Assembly: GCF_028463985.1 (NCBI RefSeq)
Contig: NZ_CP116766.1
Location: 1,798,001-1,862,000 of the forward strand
DNA length: 64,000 nt
Direction: 5' to 3'
Source: Neisseria lisongii
GTDB taxonomy: Bacteria; Pseudomonadota; Gammaproteobacteria; Burkholderiales; Neisseriaceae
Part shown: positions 46,235 to 53,855 of the stretch, one piece after another
How the letters are laid out: the number at the start of each line of letters is the position of its first letter
Numbering within the stretch: the first letter of the stretch is position 1
Translations under genes and position numbers: made by a program
The notes under the pieces: generated by a model
What the model saw: only the letters and a program-made list of their open reading frames with translations
What the model was told of the DNA's origin: nothing
Database searches by the model: none

Positions 46235-46408
46235 TATAGTTAGAACACCGAATTTTCCATACAAAAGCAGGCGTAGGTAGTGGTTAGCGAGGCACGAGCG
46301 TAACCCAAACAAATCTTATGTTTCAAGGTTTTTAAATTAATGTTGGGTCTCGACCCAACCTACGCACTGTTTAAAAACCGTATGAATTATTAGGTTAATT
46401 CACTATAG
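46235..46408. repeat. ~175-bp MITE-like repeat
   Basis: Starts TATAGTTAGAACACCGAATT, contains GTTAGCGAGGCACGAGCGTA and the dyad TGTTGGGTCTCGACCCAAC, and ends TTAATTCACTATAG. The copy at 22038-22225 is the reverse; diverged copies at 12590-12780 and 28450-28600. Confidence 0.75.
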
Positions 46409-46611
46409 TAATACGCTCTTTATTCCTTAAAAAAGCCTGTGGGTTGTACTGATTAAATCAACACGCCAAAAATCTTCGCCAACAGGAATTTTTGCAGCAG
46501 ACAGAAAAATAGTGCGACAAGTATTTGGGCTAATAAATTTCGGATTTCCACCAAGTCAAATTGTATTTTCTACCGAAAAATGTCAAAAAAAGAGCAGAAA
46601 TACTAGGAAAA

Positions 46612-46645
46612 GTGTAGGTTCTCATATAGAATTGAGTACCTACAC
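46612..46645. promoter_or_regulatory. Dyad upstream of fadL-type gene
   Basis: GTGTAGGT (46612-46619) and ACCTACAC (46638-46645) are perfect inverse repeats, with CTCA/TGAG pairing inside, 115 bp before the FadL start. No T run follows, so an operator is more likely than a terminator. Binding protein unknown. Confidence 0.4.
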
Positions 46646-46759
46646 TAATTATGACGTTTTGTTTTCAGACGGCTTGGTGTGATACCGATTGCGGTAAAGC
46701 AGTATCTGCTTGTGCAGTGGTTCACGGAATTTAAACCCATTGAATAGAATAGCGTAAAT

Positions 46760-48229
46760 ATGTTGAAAAAAATTACAGTTTTAGTATCGGGGCTGTTTGT
46801 TGCCCATTTGGCTCATGCTTCCGGTTATCATTTTGGTACGCAGTCGGTAACGGCGCAGAGTACGGCCAACTCATCAGCAGCGGAAGCGGCTGACGCAACG
46901 ACCATTTTCTCCAACCCTGCGGGCTTGGCCAAGCTGGACAGTGATCAGATTACGGCAAGTCTCAATCTGGTTGCGCCACATATCAGATACAGTGATGCGA
47001 AAGCAACATACCGTGATAATTCGTTCCGTACCAATGCACCGATAACGACCGACAGTAAAGGCAATGCTGCGGAAACGAGCGGCAAAATTACCAAAGATGT
47101 TGTGGCTGCACCGCATATTTACGGCGCGCACAAAATCAATGATGATGTAACCTTGGGTTTGGGCGTGTATGTACCGTTTGCTTCCTCAACCGAGTATAGC
47201 GAAAATTCGGTGCTGCGCCATCATTTGAACCAACTGGGCTTGACGACTGTTGCCGTAGAGCCGGTGGTATCATTTAAAATCAATCCTCAACACGCTGTCG
47301 GCGTGGGTGCGATTGCCCAATATTCGTCTGCAGAATTGCGTAAATATGCGGATTGGGATGCTACAGGTTCGGTAAGTGCGGTGGTTGGTCGAGATGTTAC
47401 TGGGGAAGCAGACGGCCATGCAAAAGTCAAAGGCAACGATTGGGGCTTCGGTTACCAACTGGGCTGGTTGTGGGATATTAACGATCAAACCCGTGTCGGC
47501 GTAAATTACCGTTCTAAAGTTGAACATAATTTGAAAGGTACGGCGAACTGGTATGCAGACGGACCTGCAGTGGCGACAGCTAATCCTAATCCTTTATTGG
47601 GCGGAAAATCATTGTATGATGCTGTAATCGGTCAGCCGACAACCATCAATAAAGGAACTCCGCTTGAAGGCAGAGGCTATGTCCCACATGAAAAAGCCAG
47701 CGTAAAAATCGTTACGCCTGAGTCTTTGTCGGTACACGGAATGTATAAAGCTACCGACAAGCTGAATCTGTTCGGCGATGTAACTTGGACACGCCACAGC
47801 CGCTTTAACCGTGCAGAGTTGGTGTTTGAAAATGAAAAAAATATTGGTAGTGGAAAAAAATCCGACCGTACCATTATTACCCCAAACTGGCGCAATACTT
47901 ATAAAGTAGCGTTCGGCGGTTCTTACCAATACAGCGAACCTTTGCAACTGCGTGCCGGTATTGCGTTTGACCAAAGCCCGGTGCGGGGTGCGTCAAGCCG
48001 TCTGAATACCTTGCCTGACGGCAACCGTATCTGGTACTCGATTGGTGCTAAATACCAACCGGCTAAAAATCACGTCTTCGATGTCGCATACAGCCATATC
48101 CATATCAACGACACCACCTTCTCGGCCACTGCTTCGACAGGGGACAATGTGGACAGTAAAGGTACGGGCAGTGCGAAATTCAACAATTATGCCAATATTG
48201 TCGGCCTGCAATATACCTATAAATTCTAA
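46760..48229 (+). CDS. FadL/OmpP1-family outer-membrane transporter
   Basis: A 489-residue protein: signal peptide (ends AHLAHA-SGYHFG), the N-terminal hatch region SAAEAADATTIFSNPAGLAKL (the NPA signature of FadL), barrel strands and a C-terminal aromatic LQYTYKF. FadL proteins import long-chain fatty acids and other hydrophobic compounds across the outer membrane; substrate here is inferred. It has its own leader with a dyad and ends at an inverted-DUS terminator. Confidence 0.94.
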   Translation: MLKKITVLVSGLFVAHLAHASGYHFGTQSVTAQSTANSSAAEAADATTIFSNPAGLAKLDSDQITASLNLVAPHIRYSDAKATYRDNSFRTNAPITTDSKGNAAETSGKITKDVVAAPHIYGAHKINDDVTLGLGVYVPFASSTEYSENSVLRHHLNQLGLTTVAVEPVVSFKINPQHAVGVGAIAQYSSAELRKYADWDATGSVSAVVGRDVTGEADGHAKVKGNDWGFGYQLGWLWDINDQTRVGVNYRSKVEHNLKGTANWYADGPAVATANPNPLLGGKSLYDAVIGQPTTINKGTPLEGRGYVPHEKASVKIVTPESLSVHGMYKATDKLNLFGDVTWTRHSRFNRAELVFENEKNIGSGKKSDRTIITPNWRNTYKVAFGGSYQYSEPLQLRAGIAFDQSPVRGASSRLNTLPDGNRIWYSIGAKYQPAKNHVFDVAYSHIHINDTTFSATASTGDNVDSKGTGSAKFNNYANIVGLQYTYKF

Positions 48230-48241
48230 TTGAGCACACCC

Positions 48242-48280
48242 AACAAGCCGTCTGAAAACCCAATTTTCAGACGGCTTGTT
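48242..48280. terminator. Bidirectional inverted-DUS terminator
   Basis: AACAAGCCGTCTGAAAA pairs with TTTTCAGACGGCTTGTT around a 5-base loop, between the FadL gene and the convergent small lipoprotein gene. Confidence 0.85.
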
Positions 48281-48288
48281 TGTGTCTT

Positions 48289-48429
48289 TTATTGACCGCC
48301 GATAGTAGTACGGCTGCTTTCGATGCCGGTACTGATTTGGCCGTACAGCTCCGAATGGCTTTTTCCTGAGAAACCGCCGCTGCAGGCGGCAAGCAGGGTG
48401 GTCAGTAGGATTAGGGTAATGTATTTCAT
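48289..48429 (-). CDS. 46-residue small lipoprotein
   Basis: On the minus strand ATG (48429) to TAA gives MKYITLILLTTLLAACSGGF and 26 further residues ending SSRTTIGGQ. The first 15 residues are a lipoprotein signal peptide with lipobox LAAC (Cys16), so this is very likely a real gene of the entericidin-like size class. Function unknown. It is too short for automatic calling and is convergent with the FadL gene. Confidence 0.7.
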   Translation of the reverse strand: MKYITLILLTTLLAACSGGFSGKSHSELYGQISTGIESSRTTIGGQ

Positions 48430-48529
48430 TATTGAACCTTTATCGTGAATTCACTTTAAAACCTTTTAAAGCGAACCCGCTATAGTGAATGAACCGAAAA
48501 GATAGGATACCGCAAACCACCTTTCCCGA

Positions 48530-48712
48530 TTTTAGCAAAACCTACGGTGGTTAGCTGCGCAGAAACTCGCTTTGCTCGTTTTCAGACGGCATTCATGTGG
48601 AATGTAAAGAACACGTACATACTCTGGCAAGCACGCTACACACCGTTTCCCGTCCCGTTGGCGGGAAGGGTGGTTCACTTGGGTTGTAATATTTTTTGGT
48701 TAATTAACCATA
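48530..48712. repeat. Composite DUS / GCACGTGTTCTTT repeat, reversed
   Basis: TAGCTGCGCAGAAACTCG, inverted DUS (about 48582), AAAGAACACGTACATACTCT and CCCGTCCCGTTGGCGGGAAG then GGTTAATTAACCATAG. Reverse of the block right of the prophage. Confidence 0.7.
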
Positions 48713-48770
48713 GCTTACCCAAAAGATATGGGATTTGAAATGGGGCGGCAGGTTAAGTTTTTCAAAATAT

Positions 48771-48932
48771 TATAGTGAAATAACCTCAAAGCACTACAGC
48801 GTTGGCTTCGCTCGGCTCAAAGAGGACGGTTTTATAACCGGATGAAACGACCATCCAGATAAAACCTGTCCCGTATTACTCATACTGTCTGCGGCTTGCC
48901 GCCTTGTATTGCTTTGAGGTTATTTCACTATA
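48771..48932. repeat. 162-bp MITE with 23-bp perfect terminal inverted repeats
   Basis: 48771-48793 (TATAGTGAAATAACC..AAAGCA) and 48910-48932 are perfect reverse complements. The interior shares CTGTCTGCGGCTTGCCGCCT and flanks with 10893-11000. The element codes for nothing and must be moved by a transposase in trans. Confidence 0.85.
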
Positions 48933-49072
48933 GTAAATCAACCAAAAAAATATGACACCACAGCGAGCCACCCTTCCCCTAACCCCTTCCCGCCAGCGGG
49001 ACGGGGAACAAAGTGCAGGTGAACCAACTTAGCTTGCCGATTTGTACAGAAAATTCGGTGTTTTAACTATAT
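48931..49072. repeat. Palindromic repeat, intact copy of the prophage target
   Basis: TATAGTAAATCAACC, then GAGCCACCCTTCCCCT and AACCCCTTCCCGCC and AGCGGGACGGGGAA, ending GTTTTAACTATA. The segment 48964-49007 equals the two prophage junctions joined, so it shows the empty site. Confidence 0.85.
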
Positions 49073-49137
49073 ATTTCCAGCCTGCAAGGTGTTTTGGAAG
49101 AGGTGTTTGCTGGTTAGATGATTGTAAGCCGGATAAA

Positions 49138-49172
49138 GAAGCCGTCTGAAAACCCGATTTTCAGACGGCTTC
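49138..49172. terminator. Inverted-DUS terminator
   Basis: GAAGCCGTCTGAAAA pairs with TTTTCAGACGGCTTC around CCCGA, just downstream of the GNAT gene (minus strand). Confidence 0.8.
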
Positions 49173-49189
49173 GCCATGTTTTTCAGCAA

Positions 49190-50029
49190 TCAGGACGCTT
49201 TGGGGTCGCTGCGGAAATGGTAGGCGCTGATTTCAAAGCCGTTTTTGAAATACAGGCGGTGGGCATCGGCACGGTCTTGATGGACGTGGACGTTGAGATG
49301 AATTTTGCTGGCACCGGTTTCGGCGGCGATTTTGCGCACTTCCGCCAACAAGCGGGAGGCGTAGCCTTTCAGACGGCTTTGCGGCATGGTTACGATGTCG
49401 TCGATGTGGATATGGTGGCCGCTGGCGAGGTTGTAGGTTTCGTGGAAACCGCACACGGCGACGGCGTTGTGTTTGCCTTCTTCAAAAATGCCGAGCAGGC
49501 GGTAGCCGGCGGGGCGTTGGCGGGTGTTGATTTGTTCGACAAAGCGGTTGATGTCGGTGAGTGAAGAACGCAGGATGCTCAGGGCGGCGAAGGCGGTGGC
49601 GGTTTCTTCGGGCAGGATTTCGCGCAATACGCCGGCGGCGGCCGGTGCAGCAGCCGGTGTTTGTTCGGCGGCGTGTTTGTCTTCAATGGCTTTTGCCAGC
49701 GGCACTTGCTCGTCTTCGATTTCGGCTTGGTTGCTGCGTTCTTCGAGCAGGGCTTTGCAGTCGATGACCCGCAAATCGTTGTCGGCGGCGAAGTCCATCA
49801 GGAAGCGGAACATCGGCGGATTGACGGTTTCCAGTTCTTTATCCACGGCGACGCAGCGGACTTTATCGACCAAAATCGGGCGCACCCATTTGGAGTAGGA
49901 CAGGCGGTTGCCTTTGTCGAACGAGGACAAAATGCCGCACAACCGTTCGGCCCAGTCGCTCGGGCGGAATACTTTGCCGGCTGAAGTGGTGCCGTGAATA
50001 ACGACTTCGTAGGGATTGCAGACTAGCAT
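49190..50029 (-). CDS. DUF3579 + GNAT acetyltransferase fusion protein
   Basis: A 279-residue protein. Residues 1-95 match DUF3579 (VVIHGTTSAGKVFRPSDWAERLCGILSSF, VRCVAVDKELE, FRFLMDFAADNDLRVIDCKALLEE). An alanine/proline linker (AAEQTPAAAPAAAG) leads to a GNAT domain with acetyl-CoA motif RLKGYASRLLAEVRKIA and RLYFKNGFEISAYHF. The fusion puts a betaproteobacterial domain of unknown function together with an acetyltransferase; substrate unknown. Divergent from pyrB. Confidence 0.88.
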   Translation of the reverse strand: MLVCNPYEVVIHGTTSAGKVFRPSDWAERLCGILSSFDKGNRLSYSKWVRPILVDKVRCVAVDKELETVNPPMFRFLMDFAADNDLRVIDCKALLEERSNQAEIEDEQVPLAKAIEDKHAAEQTPAAAPAAAGVLREILPEETATAFAALSILRSSLTDINRFVEQINTRQRPAGYRLLGIFEEGKHNAVAVCGFHETYNLASGHHIHIDDIVTMPQSRLKGYASRLLAEVRKIAAETGASKIHLNVHVHQDRADAHRLYFKNGFEISAYHFRSDPKAS

Positions 50030-50353
50030 GGGTGTTCCTGAACATAAGGATATATCAGGCTTATTATACCTGATAGTGAATTCACTTTAAAATAATATAG
50101 TACGGCGCTGGCGGGTCTTGCGGTATTTTTCATACGGTCTTCGGCGGCGGATGAGGCGGGCGGTAAAATTTTTCTGCGGCGGTGGCGGTTTTAGCTTCGC
50201 AGAAACTCGCTGCGCTCGTTTTCAGACGGCCTGATGGGTTTGAAAATTGATTTTATCCGTTCTGAAAACATGCGATAATCGGGGGGATTAAAAACCGCTG
50301 CGTCTGCGGCGGTGATGAATGTTGATTTGGGGTGAACGAAACGATTCGCCGAA

Positions 50354-50491
50354 ATGTCGGGTTGCCCTGCTGCGCCGGTTTGCGGGTGCGGAAAACACGG
50401 GTTTCGGCTTCTGCACCAAGCTGTCTGCGCCCGATTTTCAGTTTCCGCCGCTGTCGGCAGCGTGGTCGTTTTGATGTCGTTCCGCCTGTGA
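50354..50491 (+). CDS. Candidate pyrBI leader peptide (PyrL-like)
   Basis: ATG (50354) to TGA (50489-50491), 45 codons, starting MSGCPAAPVCGCGKHG. The stop codon lies inside the loop of the terminator just before pyrB. The length and the overlap with the attenuator match PyrL of E. coli (44 residues), where ribosomes following polymerase closely prevent termination when UTP is low. No good ribosome site is visible, so translation is uncertain. Confidence 0.4.
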   Translation: MSGCPAAPVCGCGKHGFRLLHQAVCARFSVSAAVGSVVVLMSFRL

Positions 50492-50507
50492 TGAGGGCGG
50501 TTTTTTT
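50482..50507 (+). terminator. Probable pyrBI attenuator
   Basis: CCGCC (50482-50486) pairs with GGCGG (50496-50500), followed at once by seven T. It ends 17 bp before the pyrB start, so unless overridden it would stop the pyrB transcript. That is the attenuator arrangement of enterobacterial pyrBI. The rest of 50030-50350 holds a degenerate MITE end, one DUS (about 50222) and an extended -10-like TGCGATAAT at 50271. Confidence 0.65.
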
Positions 50508-50523
50508 ATGGGAGAACAAACGT

Positions 50524-51444
50524 ATGGCCAATCTGCTTTACCGCCAAAATGTGATTTCGGTGTCGGATTTGACGACCGAACAGTTGGAATTGCTGCTCGA
50601 TACGGCATTGAAACTGAAAGCCTCGCCGCGCGATGATTTGCTGGCGGGAAAATTAATCGGTTCGTGTTTTTTCGAGCCGTCCACCCGCACGCGGCTGTCG
50701 TTTGAAACGGCGGTGCAGCGTTTGGGCGGCAAGGTGATCGGTTTTTCAGACGGCGCCAATACCAGTGCCAAAAAAGGCGAAACGCTGGCGGATACGGCAC
50801 GGATTATTTCCAGCTACACCGATGCGATTATCCAGCGCCACCCGAAAGACGGTGCCGCCCGCATTACGGCGGAATTTTCTTCCGTGCCGGTGATTAATGC
50901 GGGCGACGGCACCAACCAGCACCCGAGCCAGACTTTGTTGGATTTGGTTACGATTTACGAAACCCAAGGCCGTCTGAATCAGCTCAAAATCGCCATGTGC
51001 GGCGATTTGAAATACGGCCGCACCGTGCATTCGCTGTGTCAGGCGCTGAAACGCTGGGGCTGCGAATTTGCCTTTGTGTCGCCGCCGAGCTTGGCCATGC
51101 CCGAATACATTACCGAAGAATTGGACGAAGCCGGTTGCCGCCATCAGGTCTTTTCTTCGCTGGAAGAAGCGGCGCAATGGGCGGATATTCTCTACATGAC
51201 CCGTGTGCAGCGGGAACGCTTCGACGAGCAGGAATTTGCCAAAATCCAAGGCAAATTCAACCTGAATGCCGCCATGCTTGCCGGTGCCAAACCAAATCTG
51301 CGGGTGCTGCACCCCTTGCCGAGGGTGGACGAAATCCATCCTGATGTGGACGCTACGCCCTATGCCTACTATTTCGAGCAGGCGACCAACGGCGTTTATG
51401 CCCGCATGGCGATGCTTTCACTGGTGTTGAACGAAGAAGTGTGA
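50524..51444 (+). CDS. pyrB: Aspartate carbamoyltransferase catalytic chain
   Basis: A 306-residue enzyme joining carbamoyl phosphate and aspartate, the first committed step of pyrimidine synthesis. Seen: FFEPSTRTRLSFE (carbamoyl-phosphate site), the 80s loop lysine in SAKKGETLAD, HPSQTLLDL, and HPLPRVDEI. I chose ATG 50524 (MANLLYRQN); the longer in-frame extension crosses the terminator. pyrI follows 8 bp downstream, so the class B dodecameric enzyme is expected. Confidence 0.97.
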   Translation: MANLLYRQNVISVSDLTTEQLELLLDTALKLKASPRDDLLAGKLIGSCFFEPSTRTRLSFETAVQRLGGKVIGFSDGANTSAKKGETLADTARIISSYTDAIIQRHPKDGAARITAEFSSVPVINAGDGTNQHPSQTLLDLVTIYETQGRLNQLKIAMCGDLKYGRTVHSLCQALKRWGCEFAFVSPPSLAMPEYITEELDEAGCRHQVFSSLEEAAQWADILYMTRVQRERFDEQEFAKIQGKFNLNAAMLAGAKPNLRVLHPLPRVDEIHPDVDATPYAYYFEQATNGVYARMAMLSLVLNEEV

Positions 51445-51452
51445 GGAACAAA

Positions 51453-51911
51453 ATGGAAAAAAAACAATACAGTGTCGAAGCGATTGAAAACGGTACCGTA
51501 ATCGACCATATTCCCGCCGGCAAAGGCTTGGCGATTTTGCGCCAGTTCAAACTGCTGCACTACGGCAGCGCCGTAACCGTCGGTTTCAACCTACCGAGTA
51601 AAACGCAGGGCAGCAAAGACATCATCAAAATTTCCGGCGTAACGCTGGACGATGCCGCCGCCAACCGTTTGGCACTGTTTGCCCCCGAAGCCGTGGTCAA
51701 TACCATCGACCGCTTTCAAGTGGTGGACAAACGCCATCTGACCATGCCCGACGAAATCCGGGCCGTGTTCCGTTGCCCCAACAGCAACTGCGCCAGCCTC
51801 AGCGAGCCGGTGCAGAGCCGTTTTTATGTCAAAAAACAGCACGGGCAAACCCGCCTGAAATGCCATTATTGCGAAAAAACCTTCTCACGGGATTCGGTTA
51901 CCGAAGCATAA
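51453..51911 (+). CDS. pyrI: Aspartate carbamoyltransferase regulatory chain
   Basis: A 152-residue subunit. The N-terminal allosteric nucleotide-binding domain (VEAIENGTVIDHIPAGKGLAIL) is followed by the zinc domain with four cysteines as CPNSNC and CHYC, needed for contact with PyrB. It binds ATP and CTP. AGGAACAAA precedes ATG 51453; the upstream in-frame GTG adds four residues only. Confidence 0.97.
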   Translation: MEKKQYSVEAIENGTVIDHIPAGKGLAILRQFKLLHYGSAVTVGFNLPSKTQGSKDIIKISGVTLDDAAANRLALFAPEAVVNTIDRFQVVDKRHLTMPDEIRAVFRCPNSNCASLSEPVQSRFYVKKQHGQTRLKCHYCEKTFSRDSVTEA

Positions 51912-51926
51912 GCCGCAGGAGCAGCC

Positions 51927-52580
51927 ATGTATTCAATATTTCGCCGGATATTCACACCGGCGCTCTATGTCCTTATCTTTTTCATCGGTTTTCAGACGGC
52001 CTATTGGTGGTTTTTACCCCGCAATACGCCCGAACAAAACCTTCCGGTCTTGACAACGCTGGCAGCACTCAGCGCCGTGTGGCTGGCGTATGCCCTTGCC
52101 GCTGCTTTTATCCGCCGCCGCCAATGGCAGGACGAACACGCCATGAAGCTGGAACGGGAAAACGTCCGCCCGCTGCTGTATGCCGAAATGCGTTATAACC
52201 GGGAAGCACCCGAAAAACTGCTGTTCGCCGTGTGCAATCAGGGCAAAGGTGCGGCAAACAATATCCGTCTGAACATCGAGCCGCAGGCCGACAGCCCGGC
52301 CGCCGCCACTCTATTCGCCGCACTGCAGGATTTGCCGCTGACCAAGGGCATGGCGCAACTGGCGGCAGGCGAAGACTATGCCGAAATATTCGGCGATATT
52401 CGGACACTGCTTGACGGATTGAACGGTCAGGCTTTTGACGGCACCTTGAAAGTCGTGTTTGCATACGACAATATTTTCGGCGAAGCGCAAACTTCCGAAA
52501 CCGTTTTGGATTTGGCACTGCTCAACGGCCTTGCCGCCGCACTGCAGCCCAAACCCCGCCGCACCTTCAATATTTTCTAA
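51927..52580 (+). CDS. Membrane protein of unknown function
   Basis: A 217-residue protein with two N-terminal membrane helices (ALYVLIFFIGFQTAYWWFL and VLTTLAALSAVWLAYALAAAF), a basic and glutamate-rich helix (RRRQWQDEHAMKLERENVRP) and a soluble domain (LFAVCNQGKGAANNIRLNIEP) resembling domains found in phage-shock or abortive-infection membrane proteins, but I do not recognise it with certainty. It begins 15 bp after pyrI with CAGGAGCAGCC upstream. An inverted DUS encodes the FQTA in the first helix. Confidence 0.75.
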   Translation: MYSIFRRIFTPALYVLIFFIGFQTAYWWFLPRNTPEQNLPVLTTLAALSAVWLAYALAAAFIRRRQWQDEHAMKLERENVRPLLYAEMRYNREAPEKLLFAVCNQGKGAANNIRLNIEPQADSPAAATLFAALQDLPLTKGMAQLAAGEDYAEIFGDIRTLLDGLNGQAFDGTLKVVFAYDNIFGEAQTSETVLDLALLNGLAAALQPKPRRTFNIF

Positions 52581-52621
52581 GGCATTGTGTCCGCTACAGG
52601 CCGTCTGAAAAAGGAACGTTT

Positions 52622-53056
52622 ATGATTACCCTGACCACCATAGTGATTGCCATCGTCTTCACCCTCGCCCTGCTGATTGCCACCTTTGTCGCCCCCAATC
52701 CGATTACCGGCGTGTTGGCGCTGGTGATGGGCGCACTGGTGTATTTTGTGTTGTGGCCGAAGTACGAAGGCGGACAGCTTGCCCTGTCGCAGGGCGTGGA
52801 AATTCAGGCAGCGGTGCAGGAAGTGCGGCATTGGAACGTCGGCGGCGATGTCGGCGGCGACAAATACGAAATCCTCGCCGTCGCCCCGCGCCCCGACAAC
52901 GGGCAGATACAGCAGTTTGTCAGCCCGCCGATGACCACCGATCCGCAGCCCTATTTGGGCGACACCGTCAGCGTAACCGTTGATTGGTCGCACCCGCAGG
53001 CATACATTATGGATTTATCGTTTCTACCGTTTCGGGTAGATTCCCTGCGCCGATAA
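52622..53056 (+). CDS. Membrane protein of unknown function
   Basis: A 144-residue protein with two helices (TIVIAIVFTLALLIATFVA and ITGVLALVMGALVYFVLWP) and a C-terminal soluble domain (VQEVRHWNVGGDVGGDKYEILAVAP.. YLGDTVSVTVDW). No family recognised. A DUS lies between it and the preceding gene (about 52599). Confidence 0.72.
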   Translation: MITLTTIVIAIVFTLALLIATFVAPNPITGVLALVMGALVYFVLWPKYEGGQLALSQGVEIQAAVQEVRHWNVGGDVGGDKYEILAVAPRPDNGQIQQFVSPPMTTDPQPYLGDTVSVTVDWSHPQAYIMDLSFLPFRVDSLRR

Positions 53057-53160
53057 AACCGCCAAATGGCAGCGATAGGCACGCAAGTCGGCATAGTGCC
53101 GAAAAATTGTATAAAATAGCCCCATTCACATTCACACATTCAAAACGAGACAGACAAACT

Positions 53161-53664
53161 ATGGCATTGTTAAACATCCTCCAATATCCCGACGAGCGGC
53201 TGCACACCGTTGCCAAACCGGTTGAAAAAGTCGATGAACGCATTCAGACGCTGGTTGCCGACATGTTTGAAACCATGTACGAAGCCCACGGCATCGGCTT
53301 GGCAGCAACGCAGATTGACGTACACGAACGCATCGTGGTGATGGATTTGAGCGAAAACCGCAACGAACCGCGCGTCTTCATCAATCCCGTGATTGTCGAA
53401 AAAGACGGCGAAACCACCTACGAAGAAGGTTGTCTGTCCGTTCCCGGCATTTACGACACCGTTACCCGTGCCGAGCGGGTCAAAGTCGAAGCCCTCAACG
53501 AAAAAGGCGAAAAATTCACTCTCGAAGCCGACGGCCTGCTCGCCATCTGTATCCAGCACGAACTGGATCACCTGATGGGCATCGTGTTTGTCGAACACCT
53601 GTCGCAACTCAAACAGGGCCGGATTAAAACCAAACTGAAAAAACGCCAAAAACAGAGTATGTAA
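53161..53664 (+). CDS. def: Peptide deformylase
   Basis: A 167-residue metallo-enzyme removing the formyl group from new proteins. All three motifs are present: GIGLAATQ, EGCLSVP (Cys ligand) and QHELDHL with His133, Glu134, His137. It is followed by fmt, its functional counterpart, and rsmB, a common cluster. Confidence 0.98.
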   Translation: MALLNILQYPDERLHTVAKPVEKVDERIQTLVADMFETMYEAHGIGLAATQIDVHERIVVMDLSENRNEPRVFINPVIVEKDGETTYEEGCLSVPGIYDTVTRAERVKVEALNEKGEKFTLEADGLLAICIQHELDHLMGIVFVEHLSQLKQGRIKTKLKKRQKQSM

Positions 53665-53691
53665 AACGATTGGGCGTTTGTCCATTCACCA

Positions 53692-53734
53692 TCATGCCGT
53701 CTGAAAACTGCTGTCGCATTTTCAGACGGCATGA
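53692..53734. terminator. Inverted AT-DUS pair after def
   Basis: TCATGCCGTCTGAAAA pairs with TTTTCAGACGGCATGA across 11 bases, 28 bp after def. Confidence 0.8.
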
Positions 53735-53855
53735 TTGTTTTTGTTGCCGAAACCAACCGCACACAGTATGCGGCGTGACGGTTTTCGTCTGATTTGGCTA
53801 TAATTGGCCGTATGGTGCGGCAGAGGCCGTCTGAAAAACACAGAAAGTAGATTCC

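Noticed and set aside
50332..50523. N-terminal extension of pyrB back to 50332
   Set aside because: It crosses a terminator and ATG 50524 matches the family N-terminus; the open frame is probably chance.
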